Shown piece after piece: positions 16,870 through 27,241 of a DNA stretch of 64,000 nt. Position 1 is the first letter of the stretch, and each line of letters opens with the position of its first letter. The position numbers were made by a program, and so were the translations under genes. This stretch comes from Paenibacillus sp. FSL W8-0426 (GTDB taxonomy: Bacteria > Bacillota > Bacilli > Paenibacillales > Paenibacillaceae): contig NZ_CP150203.1 of assembly GCF_037969725.1 (NCBI RefSeq), positions 1,566,001-1,630,000 of the forward strand, given 5' to 3'. Under the pieces are notes generated by a model. The model saw nothing but the letters and a program-made list of their open reading frames with translations. It was not told the origin of the DNA and ran no database searches.

Positions 16870-19800
16870 ATGATGAGGAGACGGATTATTATTGCATTAA
16901 TCCTGGTGTTGTTGGTGGGCTGTCTGCCGGTTACGGGAGCGAATGCGGAAGATATGGTGAACCCTGGTGCTGTCTTTTATATTTCCAATAATGGTGATGA
17001 TTCGAATCCGGGAACGGAAGCCGAGCCATTCCGCACACTTGAAAAGGCCAGGGACGCAATCCGGCAATTGAAGACGGGTTCCGGGCTGCCTGAAGGCGGT
17101 GTGACGGTCTATTTAAGGGGCGGCACCTACAATAGAAGCGAAAGCTTTCTGCTGGAGGAGCAGGACTCCGGTACGGAGAATAAGCGGATAACCTACAAGG
17201 CTTACCCAGGAGAAAGCGTGCGGTTAAACGGCGGTCTGGAACTTCAGAAAAGCTGGTTTTCTCCGGTAACGGACACGAATGTCCTGGACCGAATCATCAG
17301 TGCGGATGCCAGAACGAAGGTTCTTCAGGCAGATCTGAAAGCTCAAGGCATCACCGATTACGGTGTAATGAGCCGGCATGGTTATTACAAAGCCAATGAC
17401 GTCAGTCAGGTTCCGCCGATGGAGCTGTATGTTGAAGGTCAAGGCATGACCCTTGCCCGCTGGCCGAACAATGGAACGGTCCAGATGGGCACCATTACCG
17501 ATCCCGGACCTACCCGCAGTGACCCGGATTTGCAGACACGCGGCGGGACCTTTACCTACAATTACGAAAGACCGGATCTCTGGGAAGAAGCGGATGACAT
17601 CTGGTTGGATGGCATATTCGGTTACAGCTGGGAATGGTCGTACAATAAAGTGGCATCCATCGATACAAGCAACAAGACAATTACCTTGGCATACGGAGAG
17701 ATGAGCGGTCTGTTTACCAACTGGTACCCGGACTTCCATTTTGCCCAGAACCTGCTTGAGGAGATCGATATGCCAGGTGAATATTACATCGACCGGAAGC
17801 AGGGCGTGCTCTACTTCATGCCTACGGCTGCCTTTGAAAGTGATCATCCTGAGATCATGGTTACAATGCTTAAAACACCGATGATCAATGCGAACAATCT
17901 TTCGCATGTGACCTTTGAGGACCTGATCCTGGAGAATGGCCGGGACTCCGCAGCAGTTATTATGGGCGGTGACAGCGTCCGATTGGAGCACTGCGAAATA
18001 CGTAATTTCTCCAATGGGGGCGTACTGATTAATACGCAGAGCCGCTGGTTGTATAACGACTTTGCCAAAGTGGACGGAGTGAATCATGCGGTGATCAGCT
18101 CCCATATTCATCACATCGGCGGGACCGGGGTGATTCTGAATGGGGGAGATAAGAAGACGCTTGAGCCAGGAAACAATGTCGTGGAGAACAGCCATATCCA
18201 TGATTTTGCTTACTACCATAAAGCCTATAATCCCAGTATCTTCCTGACCGGTGCGGGGAACAAGGTTTCCCACAACGAAATTCATGACGCTCCCCATCCG
18301 GGAATGCTGATCTTTGGCAATGACCATCTCGTGGAATACAACAACATTTATGACGTCTGCAAAACCTTCTCGGATCTCGGTGCCATCTATATGAATCTGG
18401 GCGAGTCGCCTCAGGAAAGGGGATCGGTAATCCGCAGGAATTATTTCCACAATATCGGGGAAGGCAAAGCAGGGGTTCAAGGGGTATATCCGGATAACTT
18501 TACGATGGGCATTACCATTGAAGAGAACATATTTAACGGCATGGGTAACGATGCCATTCTCAATAACGGCGGTGCCCATATCAAAACCCGGAACAATCTT
18601 TTTATTGATGCAAAGGTACCGTATGAATATTCGGACATGTATCTTGGCGATCAACCGGACCAGCAAATATCCAAAAACTATATGCCCAAATGGAAGGCGT
18701 TGTTTGAAAAGAACAACCATTTCGAAGGCACGCCGCATATGGAGAAATATCCGGAACTGGCGGATTTCTTCACGGAGAACCGGTATTATCCGGATACGAA
18801 CACGTTTCAGAACAATGTGATCTATAACCCGACGAGGAAATTAAGCGGCACGAATAATCAGGGAGCAAGTGACAAGCGCAATCTGCTCCAGTATGCAAAC
18901 AACTGGATTACGGATCATGATCCCGGCTTCGTTAATCTGGCGAACGGGGATTTGAATTTGAAGGCGGATGCGGAAGTGTTCCAAAAGATCCCTGGCTTCC
19001 CGGCCATCCCTTTCAGTGAGATGGGAATCCAGGGGAAAGCCGGTCCATACCTGGCTCCGGATCACATTGCTGTGGATCGAATCCAGTTGTATAACGAAAG
19101 CGTTACCATCGGGATTGGGAAGTCATTCGCTCTGTATTCCGCAGTCATTCCCTGGAACGCAACGAACCCCGCTATTCAGTACACGTCGAGCGACCCTTCG
19201 ATTGTTAAGGTGGATCAAGGCGGCAAGCTGAAGGGTGTTAGCATAGGGAATGCCACGATTACAGCCGTTTCTGCTGACAACCCGACCTTAAAGGATGAGG
19301 TTCAGGTTACTGTTGAAGTTGGGGATGGCATTATCGATTATACCGATTTCGAAAACGGCAGGAACAGCTGGCCGACAGATCCGAATCGAAGCATTGTCGA
19401 GGTGGAAGGCGGCAACCATATGTATAAGCTTGTTAAAGGAGCAACGACGCTAAACGAGAATGAATTCAACCATTACGAGCTGACATTTAAGATGAAGACG
19501 CCGAAAGTTATTGCAGATGATGCCACATTCTATGTGTTTGACCGGCTGAACTCTGGCGGAAGCGGCGGTAGGATTGGTTACCGGAAGTATGCAAACGGAA
19601 CATCTGCCTGGCTTTTGTACAATGCGGCCTGGGTTGCAGTGAAGCAGAATACGCTGGCTGCACCTGATCTGCAGCCGGATACGGTCTATAACATGAAAGT
19701 TATCGTTAAGGGTCAGGAGATTAGTGTTTACGTGGATAACAAATTGAAGCTAAAGGCAAGTGATTCGACATTCAATGCGTCCGGCCAGGTTGGCTTTTAT

Positions 19801-21384
19801 TCCGGCGGCTTCAGTGAGCTCCTGTTTGATGACATCAAATTCACGGTTCCAAGCAGGGAAGTATCCGGTTTGCTGCTGGGTGAGAGCCATGTCAACATGG
19901 TCAAGGGGGAACAAAAGCAGCTGCAAGTTCAATTTGATCCGCTTGATGCCGAGAATAAGGAGGTTATCTTTCATACCTCTCAACCGGGAATTGCCGCTGT
20001 GGATGAACATGGATTGGTAACCGCCTTGGCGGAAGGCGAGGCTGAAATCACCGTAACATCAGCTGCCAACCCGGAAGCATCAGCATCCGTGCGCATTCAG
20101 GTATCGAATGTGATGCACTTTACGGATTTTGATTCGGGAGCGAACGGATGGCCGGTAGACCCGAACCGCAGTATCGTAACTGTGGATGGCAATAAAAAGT
20201 ATAAAATTCTCAAAGGCGCCTCGGCCCTTCATCCGAAGACATTTACCGACTATGACCTTACCTTCACGCTGAAGACGCCGGCTGTCATGCCGGATACGGG
20301 AACTCTATATGTGTATGATCGTTCCGTCTCCAGCACATCCGGGAAAATTGCATACAAGAGGCTGGCGGACGGCACTTCGCAATGGATTCTTTATAATGGA
20401 GCATGGACAGCTCTGAAAACGACGAATCTGCCTGAAGAGGACCTGCAGCCTAATACCGAGTACACCATCCGCATCTGGGTCGAAGGTGCCGACATCCGCG
20501 TGTACGTAAACGGGGAACTTAGACTTGAAGGGTCGGATACCAAGCACAATCCATCTGGAACGGTAGGTTTCTATGTAGGCGGGTTCAGCGAAATGTGGTT
20601 CGATGACATCCAGTTTTCCCTGATCGATACCGATCGGACTGCTCCAGAGACCACGGCCGTCATGAGTCCGGCAGAACCGGACGGCATGAGTGGATGGTAT
20701 ACACAGCCTGTAACCCTTGCCTTGCACTCTTCTGAAGGCTCTTCTGAATCCGCATCGACAGAATATAGTCTGGATGGAGGGGATACCTGGCTGGACTATC
20801 AGGACTCCCTGACCTTCAGTCAGGATGGTCGTTATTCCATTCTATACCGTTCACTGGATTCATCCGGAAACGCGGAGGAAGCGAAATCGCTGGAGTTTAA
20901 TCTGGATGCCTCGGCACCCATGATTTCGGTGGCAGAGCCGCTAGCTAGAGATTATACAAGCGCAGAGTCCCTGAATTTGTCATGGACAGCTGTCGATGAG
21001 GTGTCCGGGGTTAATGAATTGAAGAGTACAGCAAGGCTCGATGATCATCAGATCGAGCAGGGAGCGGCGGTGCTTCTCTATATGCTACCCCTGGGAGCTC
21101 ACACCTTCAAAGTAATCGCCACAGACGAAGCGGGGAATGAACAGGAAGCGGTTGTGACGTTCTCCACTTATGCAGACATCAGCTCACTGAAAGCGCTGGT
21201 AACCCTCTTTCGGGAGAAGTCCTGGATTGATAATGGCGGGATCGCTAACAGCCTGCTCAAGAAGCTGGATAATGGGAATACGGAAGCGTTCCTCCATGAG
21301 GTTCAAGCCCAGAGCGGCAAACATATTACGGAGGAAGCAGCAGCCTACCTGCTTCGGGACGGGCAGGCTGTAACAACAGAATAG
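16870..21384 (+). CDS. Large secreted beta-helix protein with Ig-like, jelly-roll and FIMAH-like domains
   Basis: A 1504-residue protein with a signal peptide (cleavage near residue 26). Approximate order: right-handed parallel beta-helix (~35-640; starts YISNNGDDSNPGTEAEPFRT, as in pectate-lyase-like proteins; many N-rich rungs such as NHAVISSHIHHIGGTGV); BIG2 domain (~735-815); a LamG-like jelly roll (~820-990); a second BIG2 and jelly roll (~995-1250), about half identical to the first pair; an OmpL47-like/Ig region (~1255-1430); and a C-terminal FIMAH-like segment (LKALVTLFREKSWIDNGGIANSLLKKLD). The beta-helix probably binds or cleaves a polysaccharide outside the cell. It is the last gene of the transporter operon, 51 bases after the second permease, with an AGGGAGG site. 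Confidence 0.8.
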   Translation: MMRRRIIIALILVLLVGCLPVTGANAEDMVNPGAVFYISNNGDDSNPGTEAEPFRTLEKARDAIRQLKTGSGLPEGGVTVYLRGGTYNRSESFLLEEQDSGTENKRITYKAYPGESVRLNGGLELQKSWFSPVTDTNVLDRIISADARTKVLQADLKAQGITDYGVMSRHGYYKANDVSQVPPMELYVEGQGMTLARWPNNGTVQMGTITDPGPTRSDPDLQTRGGTFTYNYERPDLWEEADDIWLDGIFGYSWEWSYNKVASIDTSNKTITLAYGEMSGLFTNWYPDFHFAQNLLEEIDMPGEYYIDRKQGVLYFMPTAAFESDHPEIMVTMLKTPMINANNLSHVTFEDLILENGRDSAAVIMGGDSVRLEHCEIRNFSNGGVLINTQSRWLYNDFAKVDGVNHAVISSHIHHIGGTGVILNGGDKKTLEPGNNVVENSHIHDFAYYHKAYNPSIFLTGAGNKVSHNEIHDAPHPGMLIFGNDHLVEYNNIYDVCKTFSDLGAIYMNLGESPQERGSVIRRNYFHNIGEGKAGVQGVYPDNFTMGITIEENIFNGMGNDAILNNGGAHIKTRNNLFIDAKVPYEYSDMYLGDQPDQQISKNYMPKWKALFEKNNHFEGTPHMEKYPELADFFTENRYYPDTNTFQNNVIYNPTRKLSGTNNQGASDKRNLLQYANNWITDHDPGFVNLANGDLNLKADAEVFQKIPGFPAIPFSEMGIQGKAGPYLAPDHIAVDRIQLYNESVTIGIGKSFALYSAVIPWNATNPAIQYTSSDPSIVKVDQGGKLKGVSIGNATITAVSADNPTLKDEVQVTVEVGDGIIDYTDFENGRNSWPTDPNRSIVEVEGGNHMYKLVKGATTLNENEFNHYELTFKMKTPKVIADDATFYVFDRLNSGGSGGRIGYRKYANGTSAWLLYNAAWVAVKQNTLAAPDLQPDTVYNMKVIVKGQEISVYVDNKLKLKASDSTFNASGQVGFYSGGFSELLFDDIKFTVPSREVSGLLLGESHVNMVKGEQKQLQVQFDPLDAENKEVIFHTSQPGIAAVDEHGLVTALAEGEAEITVTSAANPEASASVRIQVSNVMHFTDFDSGANGWPVDPNRSIVTVDGNKKYKILKGASALHPKTFTDYDLTFTLKTPAVMPDTGTLYVYDRSVSSTSGKIAYKRLADGTSQWILYNGAWTALKTTNLPEEDLQPNTEYTIRIWVEGADIRVYVNGELRLEGSDTKHNPSGTVGFYVGGFSEMWFDDIQFSLIDTDRTAPETTAVMSPAEPDGMSGWYTQPVTLALHSSEGSSESASTEYSLDGGDTWLDYQDSLTFSQDGRYSILYRSLDSSGNAEEAKSLEFNLDASAPMISVAEPLARDYTSAESLNLSWTAVDEVSGVNELKSTARLDDHQIEQGAAVLLYMLPLGAHTFKVIATDEAGNEQEAVVTFSTYADISSLKALVTLFREKSWIDNGGIANSLLKKLDNGNTEAFLHEVQAQSGKHITEEAAAYLLRDGQAVTTE

Positions 21385-21398
21385 ACCACAGAAAAAAA

Positions 21399-21424
21399 GC
21401 CTTTCCGATCATATTCGGAAAGGC
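21399..21424. terminator. Bidirectional rho-independent terminator
   Basis: GCCTTTCCG and CGGAAAGGC pair around a short AT loop, with an A-run on the left and a T-rich run on the right. It serves both the beta-helix gene (+) and the convergent lyase gene (-). Confidence 0.85.
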
Positions 21425-21437
21425 TTCTTTCTTAGAG

Positions 21438-22409
21438 CTAACGTTGAAATTGCAGCTCGGGATAGATCCAGGCATAAGCATGATAAAGGCCGCTGTTGAT
21501 ATTAATATTGCCTGTGATCGGACGGTAAGGAGCGACAAAACGTTCAAAGTCCGGATTCTTGTAGATGTTCGCCATCGCCTCAACCAGATCAAGGGGCCAT
21601 GTGCTGCCAGATAGCTGTGCCGGGAAGATCGGATTATCGTCATATGGCCATTCCTTCAGATGCCCGTTGACATAATGGAAGAATTGTTTGACGGCATACT
21701 GGAGGCTTTTGCCGCCCGGTGAGACCCAGCGGAACAAATCCTCTCCCGTTGTGTCCAGGACGAGCTTGGCGGCAGCCGTTACCGGAGCGAGAGCGAAATA
21801 ATGATACCACAGGGAATGCTTGCCTCTGGACGCTTCTTCTGGAATGAATCCTTCGATGGAGAGGGAGTGGTCGAGATGTTCTTTGAGCGCGGTCACCTCT
21901 TCTGCCAAATGAAGCTTATCCTCCATAAAACGATACATGGCTAGTTGGGCATACAGACTCCAGCTCCACCAGTTGTTGCGGAGAGGGATTCGATCCCACT
22001 CCGGCAGACATACCTGGGTCATCCATTGTGTGAAAATACTCTGCTCTTCTTTGCTCCAGTCCACGTATTCTTTGATTTCATTCGCCGCAAGTATGAGTCC
22101 AACCCCCAGATAAGCAGATACCAATGGTCCGTCCGCACCTGTAATCTCCCGATTAACTACTGCCCACCCCATGATGATTTCCTTCGCTTTGCTTGCATAA
22201 GCAGCTGTTCCTGACAGCCGGTAGGCCATTGCAGTTGTATAGGCCGCTTGGGCATCCTTCTCCATCCGCCGCTTCGCGAGCGTGTGTCCCTCAGTGTCCT
22301 GGTAAAAGCCGGGAATCTCCCAAGTGGCAATCGCATGGCTGTTCGCAGATAGACTCTCGTTTGCTTGATCAAGAAGAACTTCAAGTGCAGTCGGATGTTT
22401 CATATGCAT
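21438..22409 (-). CDS. Alginate-lyase-family (PF05426-like) polysaccharide lyase
   Basis: A protein of about 323 residues with an (alpha/alpha)-toroid look: MAYRLSGTAAYASKAKEII, RNNWWSWSLYAQLAMYRFM and GKHSLWYHYFALAPVTAAA. The NNWWSW and WYHY motifs correspond to the Asn/His/Tyr catalytic region of alginate-lyase-like enzymes (PL5/PL38 relatives), which cut uronate-containing chains by beta-elimination. There is no signal peptide, so it would act on imported oligosaccharides. The ATG at 22409 (MHMKHPTALEV) follows GAGGTG; an earlier in-frame ATG at 22442 has no ribosome site. Substrate is not determinable from sequence. It is transcribed with the GH2 gene upstream. Confidence 0.72.
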   Translation of the reverse strand: MHMKHPTALEVLLDQANESLSANSHAIATWEIPGFYQDTEGHTLAKRRMEKDAQAAYTTAMAYRLSGTAAYASKAKEIIMGWAVVNREITGADGPLVSAYLGVGLILAANEIKEYVDWSKEEQSIFTQWMTQVCLPEWDRIPLRNNWWSWSLYAQLAMYRFMEDKLHLAEEVTALKEHLDHSLSIEGFIPEEASRGKHSLWYHYFALAPVTAAAKLVLDTTGEDLFRWVSPGGKSLQYAVKQFFHYVNGHLKEWPYDDNPIFPAQLSGSTWPLDLVEAMANIYKNPDFERFVAPYRPITGNININSGLYHAYAWIYPELQFQR

Positions 22410-22485
22410 GCAGCCCACCTCTTCTGAAATGGAATGATTCATTAATTAATATCCTTGTCGCAGTAACAGATACGGAAAAGTAAAC

Positions 22486-25400
22486 TTACTTGGGCTCCAC
22501 ATCATCCAAGGTCAGACGATATTGAAGGTGCCTCATATATGAACCGCCCGCGTTCCTAAATACCATACCGAACCGGATGTCCTCCCCGGATCCTTGCACG
22601 ATGGCGATCAGACGATTAATACCGGCACGCAGCTCGATATGTCTCTCTGGATCGGGAACATGACTCCCGTTTAGATAAATCTCATATTCGGAGTTCGTGT
22701 TGACTTGAAGCTTACCTCGAAGGATACCATCGACTGGATTACATGAAGGGTCCAAACCATGAACGAAACAGCTCAGGAACCAGCGCTCATCCCCAGGATC
22801 CTGGATAAGAAAGGCACCGTCTGAAGAGCTTCGCTCTTTCTTGAGCATCCAGCCGTAGAGCCCCTCACCCAGATTGTTCAGCGAGAATTCCGGATCCGTA
22901 TAATAGGCCTTCATTTCCTCGTAATTGACCCACGGCTTGCAAGGCAGCGCCATGACCTTTTCAACGGACCAGTGCGCGTCTGTTTTGGAGCTGTGAAGAA
23001 GACCGTCGTCTATGGCGGCCCCCAGATTGGCCAAAAGTCGGCTATATAAGCGTATGGATTTGGCGGAATCCGGTTCAAGGAGCAGTTGAGATAAAATGAT
23101 ACATCCTTGTTCCTGTTCCACTTGCAGTACAAAACTCCCGGCAGGATGCTGTTGATCCCGGTTCAGCTCCACCAATGCCAGCCTGCTGTATTCCGACGTA
23201 TGCCCATGCACAAAATAATCCTTCCATGCTGTCCCTTCTACGCTTGCGCATAGTACCGCTGCATCGGTCGTATCCAGACTGTAAGAGGCCAAGGGACGAT
23301 TAACAACTTCTCTGGGCGAGAGAAAAACCTTGTCGAAACCGAACAGGTCAACCGGACTTAATCCTTGGACCACAGGCCTATCGTAATTCGCCTCCAAGTG
23401 GTACGTTTCATGCTTCAGGATCGAGACAGGGCGCTTCAACAGAGCAGACAGGGCGGCTTCATGACCTGGAGAAGCGGGAAGGATGACGAGTTGACCGCCA
23501 TGCCGAACATATTCATTCAAAACGGCTATGGAATTCGAATCTAACAGGAGGTTTGGCTCCACGACAACAAGTTGATATGTTGCAAGAAGGCTGCTCGTGA
23601 TTTTCTCGAGCACGTCGAAGGAAAGGCCAAGGGACCGCAGGAAATGCTCTGCTGCTCCTCCCCGTTCAACCCATGCACCTGTTCGGATCGATATCGCTTC
23701 GACGTTTCCTGCATAAGCGAGCATGTTGCGCAGCAAGCAGCAGGCCGCAGGGACGCTGTCGAAATGCTCCATGAGCTGCAGCTGATTAGCGATGAAGAGG
23801 CCGCTGCCGTTCCGGTATTCCAGTAGAGGGGACCACAGATCCCCGCCATCTCCAAAGTCCCCTGCGCTGCACTCCAAGATCATATTGAAATTGCCCTTGA
23901 TCGGTTTCTCGAAAGCGGCGTGGATGATAGGAGGTGGGCCATCCTCACGGATCTTTTCGTCCCAAAACATCAAATCATCATTGTCCAAGCCTTGAAGGAT
24001 GGGATGGGTATAGCTGCCCGCGTGGGCGCGGATGAAATCCTGCCGCGAAATTGTCAAATGACCCAGAGACAGATGGAGCTGCTCCAACAGCAGAAGACGC
24101 CCGCCCCTTCGTACATAATTTTGGAGCGCCATCTCCAGTTGACCGTCCTCATCCTCCAGCCCGCTGCCTGCAACGACGAGGTGGTTGGGTGAAAGCTCGC
24201 CAAGCTGTTCAAGCCGGATTCGTCTGCATTCCGGGACAAGGACGTTTATCCGATCGAAGTCTTCGTCCCGACCTATGAAGGCCACAGGTCGATCTATAGA
24301 GACAGGGGTTGTTTTATAATGTGAGGGATACAGTTTGTACTGCAAATCCAGCTCATGAACGAGCTTGTCATCGTGAAACATTACGGCATGAACGTGTATA
24401 GCAGTTACATCCTTAACAGGCTCAGGTTTCCAGGTTACGGTCACGATCTCATGATCCGCCGGTTCTTGGTTGAACAGGAAGAGCTCCTGGTGAAGGAGTC
24501 TGTCCTCCTGGCGTACTTCGAATTCAATCCGAGTCTTACTTGAATGGAACGTATCGTTATAGACATCGAAGCTTCTGGAAATCGGCTCATCATCGAAAAA
24601 GGAACGATTGTATTCTGCCGGTATCATGGTAGCGGGCTTGAAAGAGGCTTCCATGATCGGGAAGGACGGGTTCTTCATATAAAGCGGATATTCCTTCGGA
24701 AGAAGACCGTTATTCAGCGTTAGCGCGTATTTCGGAATGACTTTTGGTTTCGGCCCCGGCGTATCTGGAGCGGATGGAGGAAGCACAATATCGTGTTCCG
24801 GCATGGCCCGCATGAAATAATGGGCGAAGTTGAAAGTGGAGATTCCCGAAACGCCTTGCCGCCTCGCATACTCCACGAACAGCCGCTCCTTCTCGGCCAG
24901 ACCTTGGATACATTCATCCGTGTTTCGATACGCAGCCAAGCCTACGTACATGCTGCTGTTCTGGGGGCAGACATACCACCAGCCGCCATGCTCGCCGAAC
25001 ACGAGAGGCTTCTTCCGATCCCACGCGTCGATGGTGCCGTCTATGTTATAGTGCCTGCTCTCCACCTCCGTGAGTTCTTTGGGGAGGAGACGGTTATCGC
25101 CTTCTGCGATGATCGGGCGGGTAGGATCTAACTCGCGAATGAGGTCCATCATGGAAGGCATATGCTGCTTGAATATATCGCGGCCGTCCACCCAGCGCAT
25201 CTCGTTCTGCAAGCTCCACAGGATAATGGATGGATGATTGCGGTCCCGCTCTACCAGTCTGCGGACATGGGCTGTGCAGTTCGCGATATAAGCGGGATGA
25301 TCCGCAGGCATGGATTTGCTCGAACCGTAGATGGCCGTTTCATCCACAATCAGCATGCCCATCTCATCGGCGATATCCAGATAATAGGTCGGATGAGGCG

Positions 25401-26478
25401 CGGCATGCAGACGAACACAGTTCACTCCGGCCTCCTTGCACATGCCATACCAGGTGCGTACGTACTCCTGTGTTTGTTGAATGGCACCCTGGAAATGCCA
25501 GGAGTCACCGCGCAAGTTCATGGGCGTACCGTTAAGGATAAACTGCGAACCCTCGGTCCAGATCTCACGGAAGCCGAATGGCTGTTCCACCCGGTCGATA
25601 GCCCGGTCACCGTCCAGAAGTACAAGCTCCAAGCTGTACAAGAAAGGCTGCTCCGGATTCCAGTACTTGGCGTCCTCCCAATCCAGGCGGAACGTGAGCC
25701 GGCTTGAATCCCCTTGGCCGTTCACGGCTAACATATCAGCTTCAGCCTGAAGAATGGGGGAGGACGCCGAATCACCGTTTTCGCGCACATGAAGAATAGC
25801 CTTGTGGGATGTCTTCAAGGAGGAAGCCAAGGGATGGATTACCGCAGCATCTACGTCCAGCCGATTCTCCCGTACCGACGTTCGGATTGTTACATCCGCA
25901 AGCGAAATCTCGGGCCGACTTTCCAGATATACGTCCTGCCATATCCCTCTGGCAATCGAACCGAACCACGAGCCTGCAAGGCCCGTGATTTTTTGTTGAC
26001 CTGAAGGAATCTCGACCTTGTCAAAGCTGCCGCAGACTACATGAAGTTTGTGCTCCGTATCCTTTCTGACCAGTTCGGTAATTTCCACAAGAAGAGGCAG
26101 GTAACCATCCTCCCACATGGCTACGAGATGATGGTCAAGATACACGGCAGCCTTTTGCATGATCCCGTCCATACGGAGGAAGATCCGTGTCCCTGGTTCA
26201 TACATGGCCGAAGGCACCCGGAATGACCGGTGAAGAACTCCCGCTTCGGCGTGCGCCCACTCCTTCGGATATCGAAATACATCATAAGGCGCATATTCGT
26301 ATTCAGGAATGATCCCGAAGTTCTTTCCCGGAGGCCTTTCGTAGGAGCTTCTCCAGCTGGAGGGAACTTGAACCTTCTGCTCTTCGTAAACCAGCTCTCC
26401 AGGAAGGCCGAAGCCAGTACCCTGCTCATACAAAGGCATAAAATTCCATTCACCGTTTAAGCAGTATTCAGTTCGCAT
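22486..26478 (-). CDS. Large glycoside hydrolase family 2 protein
   Basis: A protein of about 1330 residues. The N-terminus has the sugar-binding and Ig-like domains of GH2 (LNGEWNFMPL; PGTRIFLRMDGIMQKAAVYLDH). The TIM-barrel follows with the acid/base Glu in SLQNEMRW and the nucleophile Glu in VFGEHGGWWY. After ~650 the protein continues for nearly 700 residues, with beta-galactosidase-like accessory domains and two stretches (around VNEYVRHGGQLVILPASPG) resembling Rossmann/trimerization folds. GH2 members with this catalytic pair act as beta-glucuronidases, galactosidases or mannosidases; the locus favours a uronide. The ATG at 26478 follows AAAGGAG; the ATG at 26505 does not. No signal peptide is seen, so it is cytoplasmic. 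Confidence 0.82.
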   Translation of the reverse strand: MRTEYCLNGEWNFMPLYEQGTGFGLPGELVYEEQKVQVPSSWRSSYERPPGKNFGIIPEYEYAPYDVFRYPKEWAHAEAGVLHRSFRVPSAMYEPGTRIFLRMDGIMQKAAVYLDHHLVAMWEDGYLPLLVEITELVRKDTEHKLHVVCGSFDKVEIPSGQQKITGLAGSWFGSIARGIWQDVYLESRPEISLADVTIRTSVRENRLDVDAAVIHPLASSLKTSHKAILHVRENGDSASSPILQAEADMLAVNGQGDSSRLTFRLDWEDAKYWNPEQPFLYSLELVLLDGDRAIDRVEQPFGFREIWTEGSQFILNGTPMNLRGDSWHFQGAIQQTQEYVRTWYGMCKEAGVNCVRLHAAPHPTYYLDIADEMGMLIVDETAIYGSSKSMPADHPAYIANCTAHVRRLVERDRNHPSIILWSLQNEMRWVDGRDIFKQHMPSMMDLIRELDPTRPIIAEGDNRLLPKELTEVESRHYNIDGTIDAWDRKKPLVFGEHGGWWYVCPQNSSMYVGLAAYRNTDECIQGLAEKERLFVEYARRQGVSGISTFNFAHYFMRAMPEHDIVLPPSAPDTPGPKPKVIPKYALTLNNGLLPKEYPLYMKNPSFPIMEASFKPATMIPAEYNRSFFDDEPISRSFDVYNDTFHSSKTRIEFEVRQEDRLLHQELFLFNQEPADHEIVTVTWKPEPVKDVTAIHVHAVMFHDDKLVHELDLQYKLYPSHYKTTPVSIDRPVAFIGRDEDFDRINVLVPECRRIRLEQLGELSPNHLVVAGSGLEDEDGQLEMALQNYVRRGGRLLLLEQLHLSLGHLTISRQDFIRAHAGSYTHPILQGLDNDDLMFWDEKIREDGPPPIIHAAFEKPIKGNFNMILECSAGDFGDGGDLWSPLLEYRNGSGLFIANQLQLMEHFDSVPAACCLLRNMLAYAGNVEAISIRTGAWVERGGAAEHFLRSLGLSFDVLEKITSSLLATYQLVVVEPNLLLDSNSIAVLNEYVRHGGQLVILPASPGHEAALSALLKRPVSILKHETYHLEANYDRPVVQGLSPVDLFGFDKVFLSPREVVNRPLASYSLDTTDAAVLCASVEGTAWKDYFVHGHTSEYSRLALVELNRDQQHPAGSFVLQVEQEQGCIILSQLLLEPDSAKSIRLYSRLLANLGAAIDDGLLHSSKTDAHWSVEKVMALPCKPWVNYEEMKAYYTDPEFSLNNLGEGLYGWMLKKERSSSDGAFLIQDPGDERWFLSCFVHGLDPSCNPVDGILRGKLQVNTNSEYEIYLNGSHVPDPERHIELRAGINRLIAIVQGSGEDIRFGMVFRNAGGSYMRHLQYRLTLDDVEPK

Positions 26479-26508
26479 GATAAGAATGCTCCTTTCGTTT
26501 GACATTCG

Positions 26509-27180
26509 TTATGCCCGGATAACGAGCGGAATTTCCAGCCAGATCCGGGAGCTCCCATCGGACGAATCCCAGGGTATAAAGTGGGGCTCCATCGTTCCCG
26601 CCCAGTCGGATGGCGTATGGGATGTGGAGAGCTTGCCTGAATAGGACGGCTTCTCGATGGTTGCCGGATCTTCCGAGTAGAAGAACATCAGATTTTCATG
26701 CAGGGCAATCATCCCGTACTTATCGCCATCCCCCGGCTTCTCCTCCTGGTATTGGTAATGGTAAAAGACATAACTGGCGACTTGATCCGGCTTGAGATGG
26801 GCGATTCTGGCATAAGGCCGGGCTGGAGCGTTTTGTCTTAACCACTGCTTCTCGCTGACCGGCTTGTGATAGTGGAAAATATCGATCATCGGTACCCACC
26901 TTCTAGCACTGCTCGTTCCGGGCCAGGTTTCCAAAGCGTCTTCGCAGTGAGCGAAGAGTTCGTGAGGATCAACCGACTGAGCCGGGCTTTCATAATAAAG
27001 AAACAGCTGTGTTCCGAAATGGAACAGACTAAGTTGACGGGCGCCGAGTTCCTGCGTCTGGGTTTGAAGTACGGGTAAAGCTTCGCGAAACAATTGCATC
27101 AGGTCCATATTCTCGCGGCACTGCGCACGGAAATGATAGCGGTACATGAGCCACCTCAGTTTCATGTCGTTTATCCCCAT
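26509..27180 (-). CDS. Hypothetical protein of the polysaccharide locus, possibly mutarotase-like
   Basis: A 223-residue soluble protein, first gene of the leftward operon and just upstream of the GH2 gene. I do not recognise the family with certainty. The first half (LRWLMYRYHFRAQCRENMDL; GARQLSLFHFGTQLFLYYES; RRWVPMIDIFHYHKP) has the strand-helix rhythm of the small L-rhamnose mutarotase fold, a dimeric alpha-beta barrel. The second half (DQVASYVFYHYQYQEE; YGMIALHENLMFFYSE) could be a second copy of the same fold. The start may instead be the Met at residue 6 (MKLRWLMYR). Confidence 0.5.
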   Translation of the reverse strand: MGINDMKLRWLMYRYHFRAQCRENMDLMQLFREALPVLQTQTQELGARQLSLFHFGTQLFLYYESPAQSVDPHELFAHCEDALETWPGTSSARRWVPMIDIFHYHKPVSEKQWLRQNAPARPYARIAHLKPDQVASYVFYHYQYQEEKPGDGDKYGMIALHENLMFFYSEDPATIEKPSYSGKLSTSHTPSDWAGTMEPHFIPWDSSDGSSRIWLEIPLVIRA

Positions 27181-27241
27181 GTTACTGTAAATGGCTTCAT
27201 AATTCCTTGACGATAATGACCTTCTTTAGCATAATAGCGAC

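Noticed and set aside
17224..18738. A 504-codon open frame on the - strand inside the beta-helix protein
   Set aside because: The + strand gene has clear domains and a signal peptide; the reverse frame has no recognisable motif.
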